Shown in pieces: positions 4,830 to 5,753 of a DNA stretch of 5,753 bases. Under the pieces are notes generated by a model, which was not told the DNA's origin, made no database searches, and was given only the letters and a program-made list of their open reading frames with translations. This stretch comes from Propionibacteriaceae bacterium (GTDB lineage: Bacteria > Actinomycetota > Actinomycetes > Propionibacteriales > Propionibacteriaceae). Location: contig JAISCH010000064.1 of the NCBI GenBank assembly GCA_031265725.1, positions 1 to 5,753 of the forward strand, read 5' to 3'. Positions within the stretch are counted from its first letter, which is position 1. Each line of letters opens with the position of its first letter. The translations under genes were made by a program, and so were the position numbers.

Positions 4830-5753
4830 GTGGACTTTTTCAACCTATACGCTCATGGATTCGCTCGCGTGGCGGCAGGCACATTCCCGGTGGCTTTGGC
4901 GCTGCCGCAGACCAATGCCGAAGCCGTCCTCGAACAAGCCAAAACCCTGGCCACTCAAGGGGTGGCGCTGGTCGTCTTTCCTGAGCTGTGCCTGACTGGC
5001 TATTCCATTGAAGACCTCTTCCTGCAGGACGCGGTATTGGATGGCACTCGGTCCGCATTGAATTGGCTCGTCAAGGAGTCCGCCCAGCTCAGCCCGGTGA
5101 TCGTGGTCGGCGCGCCGATTCGCCAACGGAATCGCAATTACAACTGCGCTGTCGTGATCCACCACGGCAAGGTGCTCGGGGTGGTGCCCAAGTCGTGCCT
5201 GCCGACCTACCGCGAATTCTACGAACGTCGCCAATTCGCCCCCGGCGACGACGTGAGCAGCGACATTGAGATCGCTGGCCAGCTCGCGCCTTTTGGAGCC
5301 GACCTGATCTTCTCCGCCACCGACCTGCCCGGCTTCGCGCTGAACGTCGAAATCTGCGAGGACATGTGGGTTCCCGTCCCGCCCTCGGCCACTGCGGCCC
5401 TGGCCGGTGCCACCATCATCGCCAATCTGTCCGGGTCACCGATAACGGTGGCCAGAGCAGAGGAACGCAAGCTGCTCTGCGCCTCCGGATCGGCCCGGCT
5501 GATCTCCGGCTACATCTATGCCGCCGCCGGTGAGGGCGAGTCGTCCACCGACCTCGCCTGGGACGGCCAGACCATGATTTACGAGGCGGGCAGCCTACTC
5601 ACCGAATCGGAACGCTTCCCGCAAGGCCCGCAGGCATCGATAGCCGACCTCGACCTTGGTTCTTTGCTACAGGACAGATCGCGCCAGGGCACCTTCGACG
5701 ACAACCGCCGCAGCCACGCCGAGGCAGCGGGCAGCTATCGGCGGATCGAATTC
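4830..5753 (+). CDS. nadE: Glutamine-dependent NAD+ synthetase, glutaminase domain (3' part beyond the window)
   Basis: NadE performs the last step of NAD+ synthesis, amidating nicotinic acid adenine dinucleotide with ammonia released from glutamine, using ATP. The 308 visible residues are the N-terminal nitrilase-type (C-N hydrolase) domain that releases the ammonia. The triad is present: Glu52 in FPEL, Lys121 in VPKSCLPTYREFYERRQ and Cys176 in EICEDMW. These are the same residue numbers known for the Mycobacterium tuberculosis enzyme, and this supports the GTG at 4830 as the start. An in-frame ATG at 4812 would add six residues, and neither start has a strong ribosome binding site. NLSGSPIT (199-206), YAAAGEGESSTDLAWDGQ (230-247) and GTFDDNRR (287-294) are also typical of this family. 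The ATP-dependent synthetase domain (SGGxDS motif) must lie beyond the right edge. A family member is normally about 680 residues long. The gene diverges from the Bax-inhibitor gene across 186 bases. Confidence 0.95.
   Translation, partial: MDFFNLYAHGFARVAAGTFPVALALPQTNAEAVLEQAKTLATQGVALVVFPELCLTGYSIEDLFLQDAVLDGTRSALNWLVKESAQLSPVIVVGAPIRQRNRNYNCAVVIHHGKVLGVVPKSCLPTYREFYERRQFAPGDDVSSDIEIAGQLAPFGADLIFSATDLPGFALNVEICEDMWVPVPPSATAALAGATIIANLSGSPITVARAEERKLLCASGSARLISGYIYAAAGEGESSTDLAWDGQTMIYEAGSLLTESERFPQGPQASIADLDLGSLLQDRSRQGTFDDNRRSHAEAAGSYRRIEF

Noticed and set aside
4559..4984. Plus-strand frame of 141 codons across the nadE upstream region
   Set aside because: It overlaps the firmly identified Bax-inhibitor start and the nadE start in the wrong frames and resembles no protein family.
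5748..5753. GAATTC (EcoRI site) at the very end, hinting at a cloning junction
   Set aside because: The bases continue the NadE reading frame as RRIEF, like the mycobacterial RRIDF, so they are native sequence.

Overview
The window looks like a stretch of chromosome from a moderately high-GC member of the Actinomycetota. The partial NAD+ synthetase matches the mycobacterial glutamine-dependent enzyme, down to identical numbering of its catalytic residues. The Bax-inhibitor-like protein has the Pro/Gly/Tyr-rich N-terminal tail of the actinobacterial subfamily. No mobile element, CRISPR array, tRNA or rRNA was found. I cannot name the genus.

Layout: (1) Positions 1-53, minus strand: the first codons of an unidentified gene with a strong ribosome binding site, running off the left edge. 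(2) 193-1521, minus strand: a complete UDP-glucose 6-dehydrogenase. (3) 1522-1999: a 478-base intergenic region holding the divergent control region of the dehydrogenase (with a CRP/GlxR-like site), a likely promoter, a roughly 200-nt stretch rich in potential hairpins, and a textbook intrinsic terminator at 1918-1955. (4) 2000-2878, plus strand: a lipoprotein of unknown function starting 44 bases after the terminator. (5) 3030-3767, plus strand: a Nudix hydrolase. (6) 3822-4643, minus strand: a seven-helix Bax inhibitor-1/YccA family membrane protein, convergent with the Nudix gene. (7) 4830-5753, plus strand: the glutaminase half of NAD+ synthetase NadE, cut by the right edge.

The genes do not form one pathway. 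UDP-glucose dehydrogenase supplies UDP-glucuronate for surface polysaccharides, NadE makes NAD+ (the dehydrogenase's cofactor), and the Nudix enzyme probably hydrolyses a nucleoside diphosphate derivative. The alternating strands and long gaps suggest mostly single-gene transcription units.

The most interesting part is 1720-1955. A promoter-like pair is followed by compact hairpins (two capped by GCAA), a near-perfect repeat of TTCAAGCC(G)ATCCGG at both ends, and a terminator. The 5' copy can pair with sequences needed for the 3' hairpins, including the terminator arm. This fits either a free small RNA or a terminator-controlled leader of the lipoprotein gene. I could not assign it to a known RNA family.
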